The translations under genes were made by a program, and so were the position numbers. A stretch of DNA of 64,000 nucleotides. Source: Breviolum minutum Mf 1.05b.01. Lineage: Eukaryota; Sar; Dinophyceae; Suessiales; Symbiodiniaceae. The notes under the pieces are model-generated. The model saw only the letters and a list, made by a program, of their open reading frames with translations. It had not been told where the DNA came from and made no database searches. Shown piece by piece: positions 9,561-20,309 of this stretch. Position 1 is the stretch's first letter. Every line of letters begins with the position of its first letter. Where the stretch lies: NCBI GenBank assembly GCA_000507305.1, contig DF241051.1, positions 66,256-130,255 on the forward strand. Reading direction: 5' to 3'.

Positions 9561-10362
9561 GTCTATCAACGCCATCCTCCCAACCAAGGTTGGTGCGGCA
9601 TCACCATGATCATCCGCGCCTTCCTGACCTCAAGGTGCTGGGGGGAGCTGACAGGGTCGAAGTTTGGAAATTGCGACGCTGTTTTGCCATCCACATGGCA
9701 CCCCAAAAACTTTGCCTGGAAAACATAGGGTACCTTTTTTGTTGTAGACAACTGGACAGCTAGTTTTCAGGGTAAAGTTGATGGAAATTCACAGCAAGTT
9801 GTTACCCAGGTGGTTTTTTGCAGTTCTTTTGAGTTCTGAGCAAAGTTTTTGAAGGGAAAATTCCAGATGGTGAGTTCATCTCAGATGCAAACTTGTTTAT
9901 CATTTCTAGCTATTAATCTCATGCATTTACGTTTAGTTGGTGCCAATCTTGTGAACTGACCCTGCTTTTGGGGAATGACCTTGGAAAGTAAGCTGCAACA
10001 TAGTTGATGGACTTAACCTAAAGATACTTTGGATGGTTGCGGTGACACGATTTTGCCTGTCAAGAGTACTGACAGGGCTTATGAACCTTCAACCCCTCGT
10101 TGGAACAACCATTTCAGAACCATTGGTTGCCAACCAACGACCTTGTCCAATGCTATTTTCGGGCATTTTTTGGGGGGTTGCAGGGGTCAAATCACCAAAA
10201 AAAATCGATGATGACTTCAAAACGGAATTTAACGTAAACAAAAATAAACTGTTCCAAAAGACCTGGGAGAATTCCTGCTTAAGATACCTGTTGATGAAAG
10301 AAACCTTGCACCATCTGGGATGTATATATTTTTTCAAACCCTGGAAATAATGGAATAAATAC
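9561..10362. other. Stretch without a supported gene
   Basis: Short open frames only, none with convincing splice borders. 10336-10356 holds a fragment of family C (CCCTGGAAATAATGGAATA). Confidence 0.4.
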
Positions 10363-10470
10363 CTGGTTGGTGGTTTCAAACATTTTTAATTTTCACCCCG
10401 ATCCTTGGGGAAATGATCCAATTTTGACGTTCGCATGTTTTTCAAAAGGGTTGGTTCAACCACCAACCAG
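10363..10470 (+). mobile_element. Family A MITE copy 1
   Basis: Variant termini CTGG and CCAG. Interior has CACCCCGATCCTTGGGG and the GGTTGGTTCAACCACCAAC right arm. It is flanked on both sides by the family C word CCCTGGAAATAATGGAATA, so it appears nested in a C element. Confidence 0.75.
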
Positions 10471-10621
10471 TTATATAAAACCCTGGAAATAATGGAATAG
10501 ATTATCATCCCATAACCATCCAATTTAATGGAACTGGAACTCACATGGAACTCGTGAGGCCTCGGTCTCGGCGCGCTTGCTGCGTTTGGGTTTCTCCGGC
10601 CGCACTTGGGGCGGTATACAG

Positions 10622-10763
10622 AAACGTTGATGGCAAGCAGAAATCCGGGGGGGAAAGTTGCACCAGTTGAGCTTGGAACCGTTGAAATCCCCATATTTAT
10701 AGGGTTTATGGGTTTTAGCACCATCCAAAAGGTGGTTGTTTGGGATTTTTTCCATCAACAGTA
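10622..10763 (+). mobile_element. Family C MITE copy 2
   Basis: GTTGATGGCAAGCAGAAATC at the left, CCATCAACAG followed by TA at the right. Interior TTTATAGGGTTTATGGGTT is shared with copies 5 and 8. Forward orientation. Left terminus slightly degraded. Confidence 0.65.
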
Positions 10764-10916
10764 TGTTTAGTATGGATCCAATGAGATTTTAGGGACCTTA
10801 TTTTTTAGAGGATTTGCTCCTGCTTGGTTTCGGGTGTTAAAAGCGGTGGTTCTTTTTGGATGATGATAAACCCACAAAAAAAATGGTGGTTCGTAAACCA
10901 ACCTATAGAAAATGGT

Positions 10917-11032
10917 CTAGGTGGTGGTTTTGAATGACATGTTTTATTTTCACCCCTATATAGTTGGGGAAGATTTTCACCCATTTTGACCTTCGCATAT
11001 TTTTCAGACGGGTTGGTTAAACCACCAACTAG
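10917..11032 (+). mobile_element. Family A MITE copy 2, with a recognisable empty site elsewhere
   Basis: CTAG termini, flanked by the duplicated tetranucleotide TGGT on both sides. The sequence around it (a TTTTTGGATGATGATAAACC block on the left, TGGCCAAGGACTTCCAGG on the right) recurs without the element at about 33815-33915, where TGGT is present once. This directly fixes the element ends and the 4-bp target duplication. Confidence 0.85.
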
Positions 11033-11540
11033 TGGTGGCCAAGGACTTCCAGGTTTGAAGTGACACCCGCTCTCGGCCTTAGAACCTGACGACCGAAGTT
11101 CCCCCCGGCGCTTAGGTTTGATCAAACATGGTGCACAATGGAGCGAAGTCTTGAATGTTAGGGGAACCAAGTTACCACCTGGCTATGTTGGTTGACGCTA
11201 CGTTCTCATGTACAAAAAGAAAAAGTTGCAACCAACGATTTGTTTTTTGAAAATGCCATCTTTGCAAGATGTTTGTTGGTGGTTTGGAGGTTTCATCATG
11301 ACATTTGGACTAAAGGTGGGAAGTTGTCCTTTCAAAATGACCTGAAGCCACCTAGGTTGGAAATAACCACAGATGGGTTCAAAACTTTGCTCGCATCCCC
11401 AGAAAAGCACACGGTGAAAAACCACTTCACGATGTCATCACAAAACTCCCAGATGTCCATACCCAACCCCATTGAGCTTGGTTTCTTCAAACTTCATAGG
11501 ATTCCCCCGGTGATTTGAACGCTTGCGTCACCTCATTGGA

Positions 11541-11714
11541 GCAGCCTTCCAAAAAATTGAACGGGAAAAAAATCCCTCGCCTCAGGAAGAAGTACGCTCG
11601 GTGCCAGTGATGGATCCGGTGAAGGAGACAATTCCATGGGAAGGTGCGGCGGCCTCGGGGTTGACTTTGGGGTGGGGTGAAGTCGGAAGTCGGCACGGAT
11701 GCCACCATTTTTAA
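11541..11714 (+). CDS. Candidate exon, unidentified
   Basis: Forward frame ending at a TAA (11712-11714) and coding-like from about 11541: AFQKIEREKNPSPQEEVRSV, PVMDPVKETIPWEGAAASGL and TLGWGEVGS. The base composition and charged residues stand out from the flanks. No domain recognised and no clean acceptor chosen. Confidence 0.4.
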   Translation, partial: AAFQKIEREKNPSPQEEVRSVPVMDPVKETIPWEGAAASGLTLGWGEVGSRHGCHHF

Positions 11715-12114
11715 CAAGTGGGTGAGCTTCCTTGTGGATGATGATAAACCCCCTAAGTATGAAAAAGAATTGTGGTACTTCCAAGGTACTGACATATTCA
11801 GATTCATGAAGGTGTTGGCATGTTTTCTTCAAGTGTTTGTGATGTGACCAAGTCATGATGATTGGTCAACAAGTTCTATGGTGAAAAATTCTACACCATA
11901 ACTCGTGCGGGTGTATACGAGTACCAGTAACCACCAAAGATTTTAGACATGTTTAGGCTCAGGCGTCTCAAGCTCAAGCAAAACTTTCCAATGGAAGGGG
12001 GACACATCCAAACTATATGCATAATAATAACCGCATAGATTGACCAAGGCACAAAATCCCTATAAGTGGTTGGGATTGGCATAGGGGATCTAGAATCATA
12101 GTAGATAGAACCCA

Positions 12115-12215
12115 GATGGTGCTGATTTTTTTCACCCCGATGAATTGGGGAAATGATATGAAATGATGGGATTTGACAAGCATATTTTTCAAACGGGTTG
12201 AAATGACCAACTACT
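12115..12215 (+). mobile_element. Degenerate family A relic
   Basis: Retains TTTCACCCCGATGAATTGGG, TTGACAAGCATATTTTTCAA and GGGTTGAAATGACCAACTA in the family A order. Termini have decayed. Same orientation as the other copies. Confidence 0.5.
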
Positions 12216-12570
12216 GTAGAATGTTCTTGGTGTTTCTTGGATAGTTCTTAAGTTGGTTGTACCTCTGGACAATAAAAATCGCTTTGGGGCCCAACGAATT
12301 GAATATTTGAAGGTAAATTTCCGAGGAATTTGACTTGTTGCCTGTGTTGTTTTGGATTTCTGGCACCAAAAACACCTGTTGTTTTCAAATCAACAAAAAT
12401 GTGGCAGATAATGTGTAAGTGCAAGGGTGTAACAAATCATCCATCGAACCTGTTTTTTCCAACAAGTTGGTTTCGATGCCTCCCAGGTGTCTCCAATGCG
12501 CTTCGATGGTTGGAAGGCAACTTTACAGTTGCTTGTGCTTGGAAAAAACACAACGGTCAGGGTGAAAAAC

Positions 12571-12719
12571 ACCTCCGAAAACTGACATGACAATGGAAAA
12601 AATACCATTTGAGTCGATGTATTATTATTATTATTATCATTATTATTATTAGTAGTAGTAGTAGAAGTAGTATTAGACCTGATGATTTTCCCATGTCATT
12701 CATGTTTGTTTTTAAGGTG
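12571..12719. mobile_element. Family B hairpin MITE with a microsatellite in the loop
   Basis: The left arm CACCTCCGAAAACTGACATG, then ACAATGG, pairs with the right arm ending TTTGTTTTTAAGGTG. The loop region 12619-12674 is a run of ATT and AGT triplets. Confidence 0.6.
12619..12674. repeat. ATT/AGT trinucleotide repeat
   Basis: Interrupted (ATT)n followed by (AGT)n, about 56 bp, inside the loop of a family B hairpin. Confidence 0.85.
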
Positions 12720-12840
12720 TTATTAATCCTTCCAAAGCTTAACATGAAAGCTGAAAATGGTGCTTTCTCTCCTTACATAGCTGGGGAGTTCCAAGGGGAC
12801 TTTAGGATTCTTGGTTGGTGGCACCTTAGGCACCCTGGAA

Positions 12841-13007
12841 TACTTGGAGGAGGAACATCCCAGGACTTGGTTCAGTGGTGATCGGATCACCCAGGATTTA
12901 TAAGCCATGGAATGAAAAGGCCATTTGGGAGGGGAACAACCCTTACTGTAGGGGACTTTCTAGCCAGGGCTTTTAACCACTTACTAAATGGGATGATCCT
13001 CCAAGTA
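12841..13007 (+). mobile_element. Family D MITE copy 1
   Basis: The ends are CTTGGAGGAGGAACATCCCA and TGGGATGATCCTCCAAG, flanked by TA. Interior includes TTATAAGCCATG, AAAAGGCCATTTGGGAGGGG and CACTTACTAA. Forward orientation by the order of the AAGGCCATTTGG block. Confidence 0.75.
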
Positions 13008-14121
13008 GGAGACTCCTTTTGGAAACTATAGTTTTTAGGTTCCATGTCAAGCTTTGGGGGTGCAAGTATCGAAGCGACTGGTGCCATTTCCCTGCGAAAA
13101 TCAGGGTTTTGTTCATCGTCTGCAGGAGGTGGCTTTAGAGAATATAGGTGTTTATAATTCTGCACCTCACATGTGGGTAAAAAAGGCTTTCCATTTGAGC
13201 AGTTGTTTGAACTGTAAACTGACCGGTTGGTGCACTAATCCAATTTATCCTGGAGCTTACCAAGCATGGCTGTGAAGCACTTCCTGCGGGTGGGTGGCCC
13301 CGTTTGATTTTTTGTGTTGATTTTTTGGGGGGTTCAAACCCCAATTGTTGTGAGCCAAGGACGACTCCGTATTTCACAGATACTTTCAGCTAAATGCGTC
13401 AGTTTTTCTTAGGAAATTCCTGTTCCAGTCTTTTGGGTTGGAACGTGCCTGATGAGAATATCTTTGGGTAAACTACAACGTTTTCACTTGAAAAAGGTGA
13501 GTCCAAAAATCACCCTTTTTTCGTTTTCCCTGATGAGACATATGTTTTATTAGTATTTTATATATTGTGATATCCCCAGAAGTAGCATGCCAGCGACCAC
13601 CAGGAGTGTTACATGTTTAGTTTTGGGGAATCATCATTGAGTACATCATCTCACTACTGCTTATAGTGCTTAGTGAAGTATGATACGTTGCCCAAGGTGC
13701 TTTTGAACAGCCATGAATCCTATTGCCCTTACAACAAAGCTGTTAATCGCTGAAGCTTCCACTACCGGGCTCGTTTTGATGTTTCCGACTTGATTTTCAG
13801 TCCTTGTCATATCGTTTCTGCCGGAAAAAAAGATATTGAGAGTGTTATATGTATGTAATTTAATATACTGCAATTTAATGTAATGTAGTGTGATGTAATG
13901 GCATGGGATGGAATGAACTTGAATGTAACGGTATGGTATGCTCTGGTCCTATAGGTATTGTACGGTATGGTATCTTATGGTGTGGTATGGTATTCCCATG
14001 TTTGTTAGAAAGGTCTGCCCTTCCTGTGGCTTGTGATTCAGGCTCGCCACCGCCCGCGCCCGAGCACAGCCTTTTTTCCAGCCCCTGCCGTCACCCCGAC
14101 AGTGTTTGAAGAACTTCAACT
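13008..14121. other. Non-coding stretch with a degenerate GGTATGGT tract
   Basis: 13860-14000 is a low-complexity stretch of TAATGTAATG and GGTATGGTAT words. No supported exon before 14122. Confidence 0.4.
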
Positions 14122-14460
14122 ATGTATATGAATTTCAATCAGGGGTCACACGGTGATCATCCCTTCCACCAGAACATGCCTCCCTTGTGCCGCCAGGCTG
14201 TTGCCCCGAAGGTGCCACGACCCCACACGCTGGGGCGAAAGGACATTTGCGAAAAGGGTTTTGTCCAAATCATCATACCGCGTGACATCGACAGCATTGC
14301 CTCTGGGGCATTCATGCGCTGTGACCAAGCAGTTGTGGTGGAACTGCCTGATTCGGTTGATTACATTGGTCGGCATGCATTCATGGGTTGTATGTTTTTG
14401 GAAAGAATTAATATGTCGAACTCATTGAGAATTATCGAAACCTTGAAGAACCACCAAAAG
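14122..14460 (+). CDS. Candidate exon with BspA-type (LRR_5) leucine-rich repeats
   Basis: Open from ATG 14122. The informative part (about 14265-14445) reads IIIPRDIDSIASGAFMRCDQ, VVVELPDSVDYIGRHAFMGC and FLERINMSNSLRIIE. This has the phrase rhythm (I-P-x-x-V/I-x-x-I-x-x-x-A-F-x-x-C-x-x-L) of BspA-like leucine-rich repeats, about 23 residues per unit, with roughly two and a half units. In other organisms these repeats serve protein-protein contacts. The repeat stops after SLRIIE, where the exon probably ends; the remaining ORF to 14538 is low-complexity and probably intron. Upstream and downstream partner exons were not found. Confidence 0.5.
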
Positions 14461-15282
14461 CCACAAGCAACAGCGGCTTTGCAGAGCTTTGCGCAGCCCT
14501 TGCTACTTCAAGTTTTGCTCTTGAGTACACCACTGTAGCATTGAAATCGGCATGAAGAATTCCTGAAGACTCCAGGGTCTGATCATGACAACAATCAGGC
14601 TTCTGGTGAAACACCACATGTTGAAACACTATCGGCTTCGGTGTCACGGTAAGTGAATGGATCCAAGGCTCGGCTTGGCCAAATTGTGCAAACATGTAAT
14701 ACAATGTAGACAGGTTAGGAACAGGTGAAACCTTATATGTTTTCATTTGTATGATTCAATGTAATTAAACCTGTTCAGTTTCTAAATGTGAAAATGAATT
14801 GGCTGCACTGACTGAGCCGAAGTGGACTGGATGGTTTTTGAATGGCTAGTTCAACTGGCCGACTGAGCAAGTTTTCCTTGCGTCGCGTTTGCAATTTGTG
14901 AGCTTGGAACTCAGGTGCGCTAGCTTTGTGTTCAACAAACTTGTGTTTGTAGACAAGAAACTCTGGTGTTGAAGTTGCAGAACAAGTTCGAAACCACGAC
15001 AAATTTGTGAGAACCAAAGTCACGCCATGGAAACCTAATAAGTTATACCAATTTCAACAAGGTAAGATACAGTCGAGGATCTAGAGGTCAAACGGTCTAC
15101 ATTGCAGACTTGTTTCAATGTTTGGCTTGTTTGGCTTCTGGTTCAAAGACGGATGATGGCCATGCGGCCATTCACTCGGACCATGGGGTCAACACACTAA
15201 CAGCAGCAGGCAGCAGGCAGCAGTCAACAATCTTGTCTCGGTGATGAAATCTAGTCTCAAGATAACACTTAAAACTCTCCTT

Positions 15283-15380
15283 GACGTGTTACACACTTTT
15301 TGACACGTTACACACTTCTTGGCACATTGCAAATCAACAATCTAGAGAGCACAGCAGCAACAATCTAGAGAGCACAGCAG
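15283..15380 (+). repeat. Tandem duplications directly upstream of the five-exon gene
   Basis: CAACAATCTAGAGAGCACAG plus CAG occurs at 15335-15357 and again, exactly, at 15358-15380, ending two bases before the ATG at 15383. A second pair, GACGTGTTACACACTT and GACACGTTACACACTT, lies at about 15281-15317. They occupy the probable 5' leader. Confidence 0.8.
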
Positions 15381-15382
15381 CG

Positions 15383-16316
15383 ATGCAAGCCATGGAAGAG
15401 GAGACTGCGGACTTTGATGACGCGGAGCTCCAACAAGCCCTCCTAGCTGCGGCTGACGTCGCGACGTCAGCAGTGAAAGAGGAACGGGATTTATAAACGT
15501 TGTTGTATTGAGATGAGGTGATATGTGTTTCTTTTTTGTGCAGGCGAACAACTTGATTTATAGTGCCTTGTGACATGTGCAGATGGTTTGCGATCCGTGC
15601 AGGAGGTCAAAGAAGAATGCGATGAAGAATATGGAGATTATGGCGATGGCAGCTGGGGCCAGGAATGGGCCGGGTATCACGAAGGCGAAGGTGAAGAATT
15701 TATAGACGAAGCCATCGACGAGGACCTTCATGTTTGAACTTTATGATTCAGTGTGCTTGCAATAGGCTGTGTGCATGGAAACAACATACACACATGTAGC
15801 TTGAGGAGGAAGAGGTGCCAGTCGAAGATGACGATGTCCAAGTGGTATCCGTCCGTGTTACTTGGCTTATCTTGCCTGATCTTGGCTGTGTTGATACGCC
15901 CACGATCTTGGATGTGTTAGTACGCTCACATATGTCATTGTGTCAGGCTCCCACAAAGCCTGCAGCGAAGAAGATGCCAGTGCAGGTGAACGAGCCTCCA
16001 CCACCGGTGCGGAGTCCACCGCCGTTGAAGCCTCCTCCAAGGGCTGTGGAGCCAGAGCAAGAGCCAGCGGCCGATGAAGATTCCTACGTGGACTGGCACA
16101 ACGGGAAAAAGGCACTGGGATGACAATTGCTTTTGCAAGCCATGTCACTGTCAACAATTGCTTTTGCATGTGTTGTGTTTTAAGCCTGTGCAGGAAGTGT
16201 GGTATCCAACCCGGGGCCTTGTGTTCACCGACGGGAAGTTCATCAGGGCCAAAGACATCTATGACTGCAGGGCGTCACTCGGCTTCGAAGCATCTGCATT
16301 CAATTTGCCATCATGA
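15383..16316 (+). CDS. Five-exon gene, acidic and proline-rich protein of unknown function
   Basis: Proposed exons: 15383-15472, 15603-15731, 15800-15844, 15947-16111 and 16194-16316; spliced product 183 residues. All four introns fall between codons (phase 0). Introns 1-3 read GT...AG; intron 4 (16112-16193) reads GC...AG, a donor type known in dinoflagellates. Exon 1 begins MQAMEEETADFDDAELQQAL. Exon 2 is acidic (EVKEECDEEYGDYGDGSWGQ). Exon 3 is LEEEEVPVEDDDVQV. Exon 4 is proline-rich (EPPPPVRSPPPLKPPPR) and ends DSYVDWHNGKK. Exon 5 gives EVWYPTRGLVFTDGKFIRAK and ends FNLPS before TGA. Start chosen as the first ATG after the duplicated leader. No domain recognised; the N-terminal two thirds look disordered. 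The donor of intron 3 could also be three bases earlier. The joining is inference, but the frame agrees at every junction. Confidence 0.6.
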
Positions 16317-17330
16317 CGGTGTTCCTTGATCGCTATTTGTTGTGTTTTTCAACCGCTTGCAAGGCATCCTACCACAAGACTCTACCCCCTTTCCGCTCCA
16401 ACAAGGACCCTGCCCGTCATATCGCAATTGTTTCCTTCCTACGGCGTGCAACCACCTTGTCCAGCGCCATGAATGCATTCACCTTCACATCTACCATGTC
16501 CGCATTTTGGCAGGAGCGCAACAATGGCCGGAGCCGCTTTTTTCTCAGCCGCCGCGTGGGGACCCCAGAAATAACATATTCAAATACTATATATATATAT
16601 GTATATATACGTATATGTCTATTTATACTTTTTTTTAATATCATCATTAAGTAAGTTGTCATACTTGAAAGTTGTATAGGAGGCAGCAGGTAAAAGTTTG
16701 TTCCCGGCGACACCACTGCAGCATGCTTGATCAGGAACGTAACCGCCGTGTGCACGCGAAGAACGGCAACACGGCCATGATGTTTGGTCCTTAGCACAGT
16801 GGCATCCAGTCAACATCATGCTGATTATAATGTTGTGCGAACCTTTCCGTCCACCTGAGCATCCGATGACGCGGGCCATACTGTCATTCCACTTCACACC
16901 TTTCTCAAGCAGGCCCCTTGAGCCTTGCGGGTGTGCTGAACCAAGCGGCAGCCAGGTTGCGCCCTTATCTGAGATAGTTGGCAATGTAAATATGGTACTT
17001 TGCTTTTCGCAGCATGCGTTGGGCTTGCATGGCTGCATACTTTCCATTGTTTTATTTTCTTTACAGCGTGTCCATTCAGTAAGTTGCTGTTCCCGCGCCC
17101 GCTCTCGAGCACCTACAGGATCTTTCCGGATACCCGATCTTCTTCTGTCGTATGTAATGTTTGGTATGCTATGCATGTATGGTGTGATACGTTTTGTTTA
17201 GTATCTTATGTTTTGTTTTGTTGTGTATGTATGGAAGGAATGATTTTTAGATATGGGCATACCATATTTCATTTATTTTTACATATATGTATATTTAATA
17301 AATATATATATATATATTTACAAACTATTC
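16317..17330. other. Downstream region, overlapping open frames on both strands
   Basis: Contains open frames on both strands (for example 16619-17176 on the minus strand) and two AT tracts (16588-16620, 17298-17320). None has a clear start, splice border and composition together, so no gene is called. It could hold the 3' UTR of the preceding gene. Confidence 0.3.
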
Positions 17331-17359
17331 CAAATACTGTTTGTAAGTATAGCCGTTCA

Positions 17360-17530
17360 TTAACCGGTTACCAGTTTGTAGCTACACCAATGTGACAAGA
17401 ACCGCAACACGACCACCTTCACTGAAGGATGTCGTGTTACCAGCCTTTCGGCATGCCGTAGAGAGTTCACGTTTTCGTGAACACCCTGAAGGCGAAGCTG
17501 GTGATCGTGACTCTGGGATGGGCATGAAGG
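17360..17530 (+). CDS. Candidate exon, unidentified
   Basis: Open frame reading SYTNVTRTATRPPSLKDVVL, then PAFRHAVESSRFREHPEGEA and GDRDSGMGMK, ending at a donor (ATGAAG then GTAGTT, 17531). A possible acceptor is CCAG at 17369-17372. The downstream translation to 17721 ends in a hydrophobic stretch that is probably read-through into intron. Confidence 0.4.
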
Positions 17531-18852
17531 TAGTTTCCAAACAAACTATTGGTGTGCCAAGGTACCCGGAAAAAAATAAGAATGAGGCTCCTCCAAATGA
17601 TGAAAACTTATATGACGGTACGGTTTTTGCCAGGGTTTTTTTAAAGAAGATTCCACATCCGTTTGTATTGTGTTTCTGGATGTTTCTGGCTTTTGTATCC
17701 CCAGCAATTCTTGTATTATGAGCCAGATATTGGGGGTTACTATGTGAAAGGTCCCACTTTACAACTCCTCGTCCAACTGTTGAACTGACCGTCTCCCCAA
17801 GTAGACCCTGGAAGTCAACCTGACCATTAGAAATTCGTTAGAAATGACATGTATCCTAAGTTTGTTGATGAAATAAACCCACATGACTAGAAAACCAGGC
17901 GGGTTTGGAAACGGAATCCTAAAGAGTAAACAAACCTTCAAAATTTTTGAAATAGAAACATATACTCAAGTTAACTACTTCTAAGGTAGGGACTAGTCGT
18001 AGTTGATTTCCTTTTTCCATATGTTTTTTCTCGTGATTTTCAGCACGGTTTTCCAGGCGTTTCATGGGATTGTTGTGTCCATGATTTCAATAGTGAAGGG
18101 TCATTTGAATAAACTCAGTCTGTGCTTTGGGCGCTTTGGTAATTGTTCAAAAGCTTGGATTCTTCCCTTCAGAATGACATTTTGACTCCAATTTGGGTTG
18201 CTGGAGAAACAACATGTTTCATCCCAAAATGTCAGTGACGTGAAACTTTTGATTTCGTGTCTTTTTCCCAATTCGATGGGATTTTAGTTTCAGCATACCC
18301 TTTCAAAAACAGCTCGCTTCAATCAGCACTAGGTGCTTTACCACAGATTTCGTGGGGTGAAATGTCCACCCTGCGAAACCTTAGGCAGACATGATCCAAT
18401 TTGATTTGTGAGTGTTTTTTATTTGGCCAGATAGTTTACCACCAACTAGACCAGGTTACCCTCTAGAAGTTGATTCAATAGGCCATTTGTGTGAAGGACT
18501 TCATGATTTCAGACGATAAACCATCCTTCGAAAAGGTAGGGTCCAGGGTGTTTTTTTTCTGTGAGTTCCCTGGCTATTTGTAAGATCCAGGTTGGTGAAT
18601 GAGAAGTCTAGATATTTTTCTTTGGACCAGAAATTTCAACTCAATGGTGGATATGGTGATGGTGAATTTCCTTTGGGATGGTTTACTAGTTTACTGATCG
18701 AATTGATGGTACAAAAAACCTCAGGTTCTTTAGTTTTATCGTGGGATTTACATGGATAAATCCCACTTTCAACCAGCATTTCCAACAGAAAAATGCCGGG
18801 TTTTTTGGGACAACCCTCAACTTCGTCACCATCTTGCTCAGTATGAAACCAA

Positions 18853-19000
18853 CTTGGAGATTATCATCCCAGGACTTTGTAAGTAGGGCCACCCCCCAAT
18901 AAGAAGCCATAAAAAAGGCCATCTTGAGGAGGGAACAACCCGATCCTTAAGGGGACGAACAACGATCACCATAGCTATTGACCACCTCCCGTTTCGTCCT
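18853..19000 (+). mobile_element. Family D MITE copy 2, degraded right end
   Basis: TTATCATCCCAGGACTTTGT, AAGCCATAAAAAAGGCC and GGGAACAACCCGATCCTTAA match copy 3 closely. Right end is not clear. Forward orientation. Confidence 0.55.
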
Positions 19001-19019
19001 GTTTTTCGCCCATCCTCCA

Positions 19020-19190
19020 AGCAGGGATCCATTTGACTGGATGGTGGGAGACAGCATACATCTCCGAGGGTTCGAAATGTCGTGTGCCATGGCTTTCAAG
19101 GATGGACACCTTCGGCTCGGGGTTGTCGCAGAAGTATGGAAGTCGAACCACCCCCCAGCAGATTTTTTTGAAAAGAGGTTGGTGGTTATC
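19020..19190 (+). CDS. Candidate exon, unidentified
   Basis: The forward frame reads DPFDWMVGDSIHLRGFEMSC, AMAFKDGHLRLGVVAEVWKS and NHPPADFFEKRLVVIEL, coding-like until about 19190. A 158-codon minus-strand frame overlaps (18947-19423), so the strand is not certain. The forward call is preferred because other exons are forward. Confidence 0.3.
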
Positions 19191-20044
19191 GAGTTGAAAC
19201 CACCATTTTTTGAATATGCAAAAGGAAACTCTTTCTTTTTTGTTAACAGTGGTTGGCTTTCAGAGTATTTGTTCTCCTTTTTTGGGGGGGGTTCAAGGTG
19301 GTTGCGTATGAATCTGATATGACTGCGACATTTATCACACTTGGTAAATGTTGGAACCGCAAAGGGTTCCTTTGAGTTTAGTAGTATTCTACATATGGTG
19401 CGGCTCAAAATGATGGCCGCCAAATCACCTTGTCATAGTTGATGTTTAAAAAAAAAAGAAACGACCAATGTAGCATTTGCAATGCTTTCTGGAATCATCT
19501 GATTCACTAAAACTCAGGCTTTTGGCAGGGGACCTCACCTTTAGGCACCTCCAACATTCGAATTGAAAAAAACTTGATTTCTTAGCATCAAATTCTGGGT
19601 TGGCACAACACCATGAAAGGTGCAACCCTCTTTGTTGGGGAGGATTCAACTACAAATATATAATACAAATGTACAAATCATGTCAGCGGTACCCTGGATC
19701 TGATGGATGATAGCTCAAATCAAAAGCTATGGTCCCAAATGTTGCGAGTACGCTACCAGTTTGGGTGGTTCAAAAATTGAGACCATATTTGGAATATGTA
19801 GGTCCATTTTGCGGGTTCCTATTATTTTGAGCCATATAATGCCATATTACATCCCTACACCAATCAGAATAGTGCATATAGTGCGATTATTTGTGGCATT
19901 CTGTTCGTTAAATCACAGCCAGATCATCCATGGCTCCATAAAAGATGGTAGGTTAACAACTGCAGTTTTCCCAAGATCCAAGGCGATTCTTTTTTTTGTT
20001 TGGAGAATGACCAATACTGAAATTTCAAGTACTTGTTGACGTGG

Positions 20045-20192
20045 TACTTGGAGGATCATCCCAATCAGTAAGTAGTTGGGGCCACCCCCCATTTATAAGC
20101 CATAAAAAAGGCCATTTGGAAGGGGAACAACCCGATCCTTAGGGAACTTACGATCACTATGGTTCTTCACCACTTACTAATTGGGATGATCC
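20045..20192 (+). mobile_element. Family D MITE copy 3
   Basis: CTTGGAGGATCATCCCAATC at the left, preceded by TA, and ATTGGGATGATCC at the right. Interior TTATAAGCCATAAAAAAGGC. Forward orientation. Confidence 0.75.
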
Positions 20193-20309
20193 CTAAAGAA
20201 ATAGATGCAATTTGCGTGAATTGTATATAACCTCTCCCTACGCTTCCTATGTGCCATGGTATGCAGCAACAATGGGCCCAAGAAAAAGGGTTGGATTCAT
20301 GGTTCCTAG

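Noticed and set aside
16619-17176. 185-codon minus-strand open frame (and 16417-16797 minus)
   Set aside because: Parts look protein-like, but frames overlap each other and forward frames, end in AT-rich repeat, and lack borders. A homology search could revive them.
18947-19423. 158-codon minus-strand open frame
   Set aside because: Overlaps a plausible forward exon; no start or splice context, and sequence quality falls outside the overlap.
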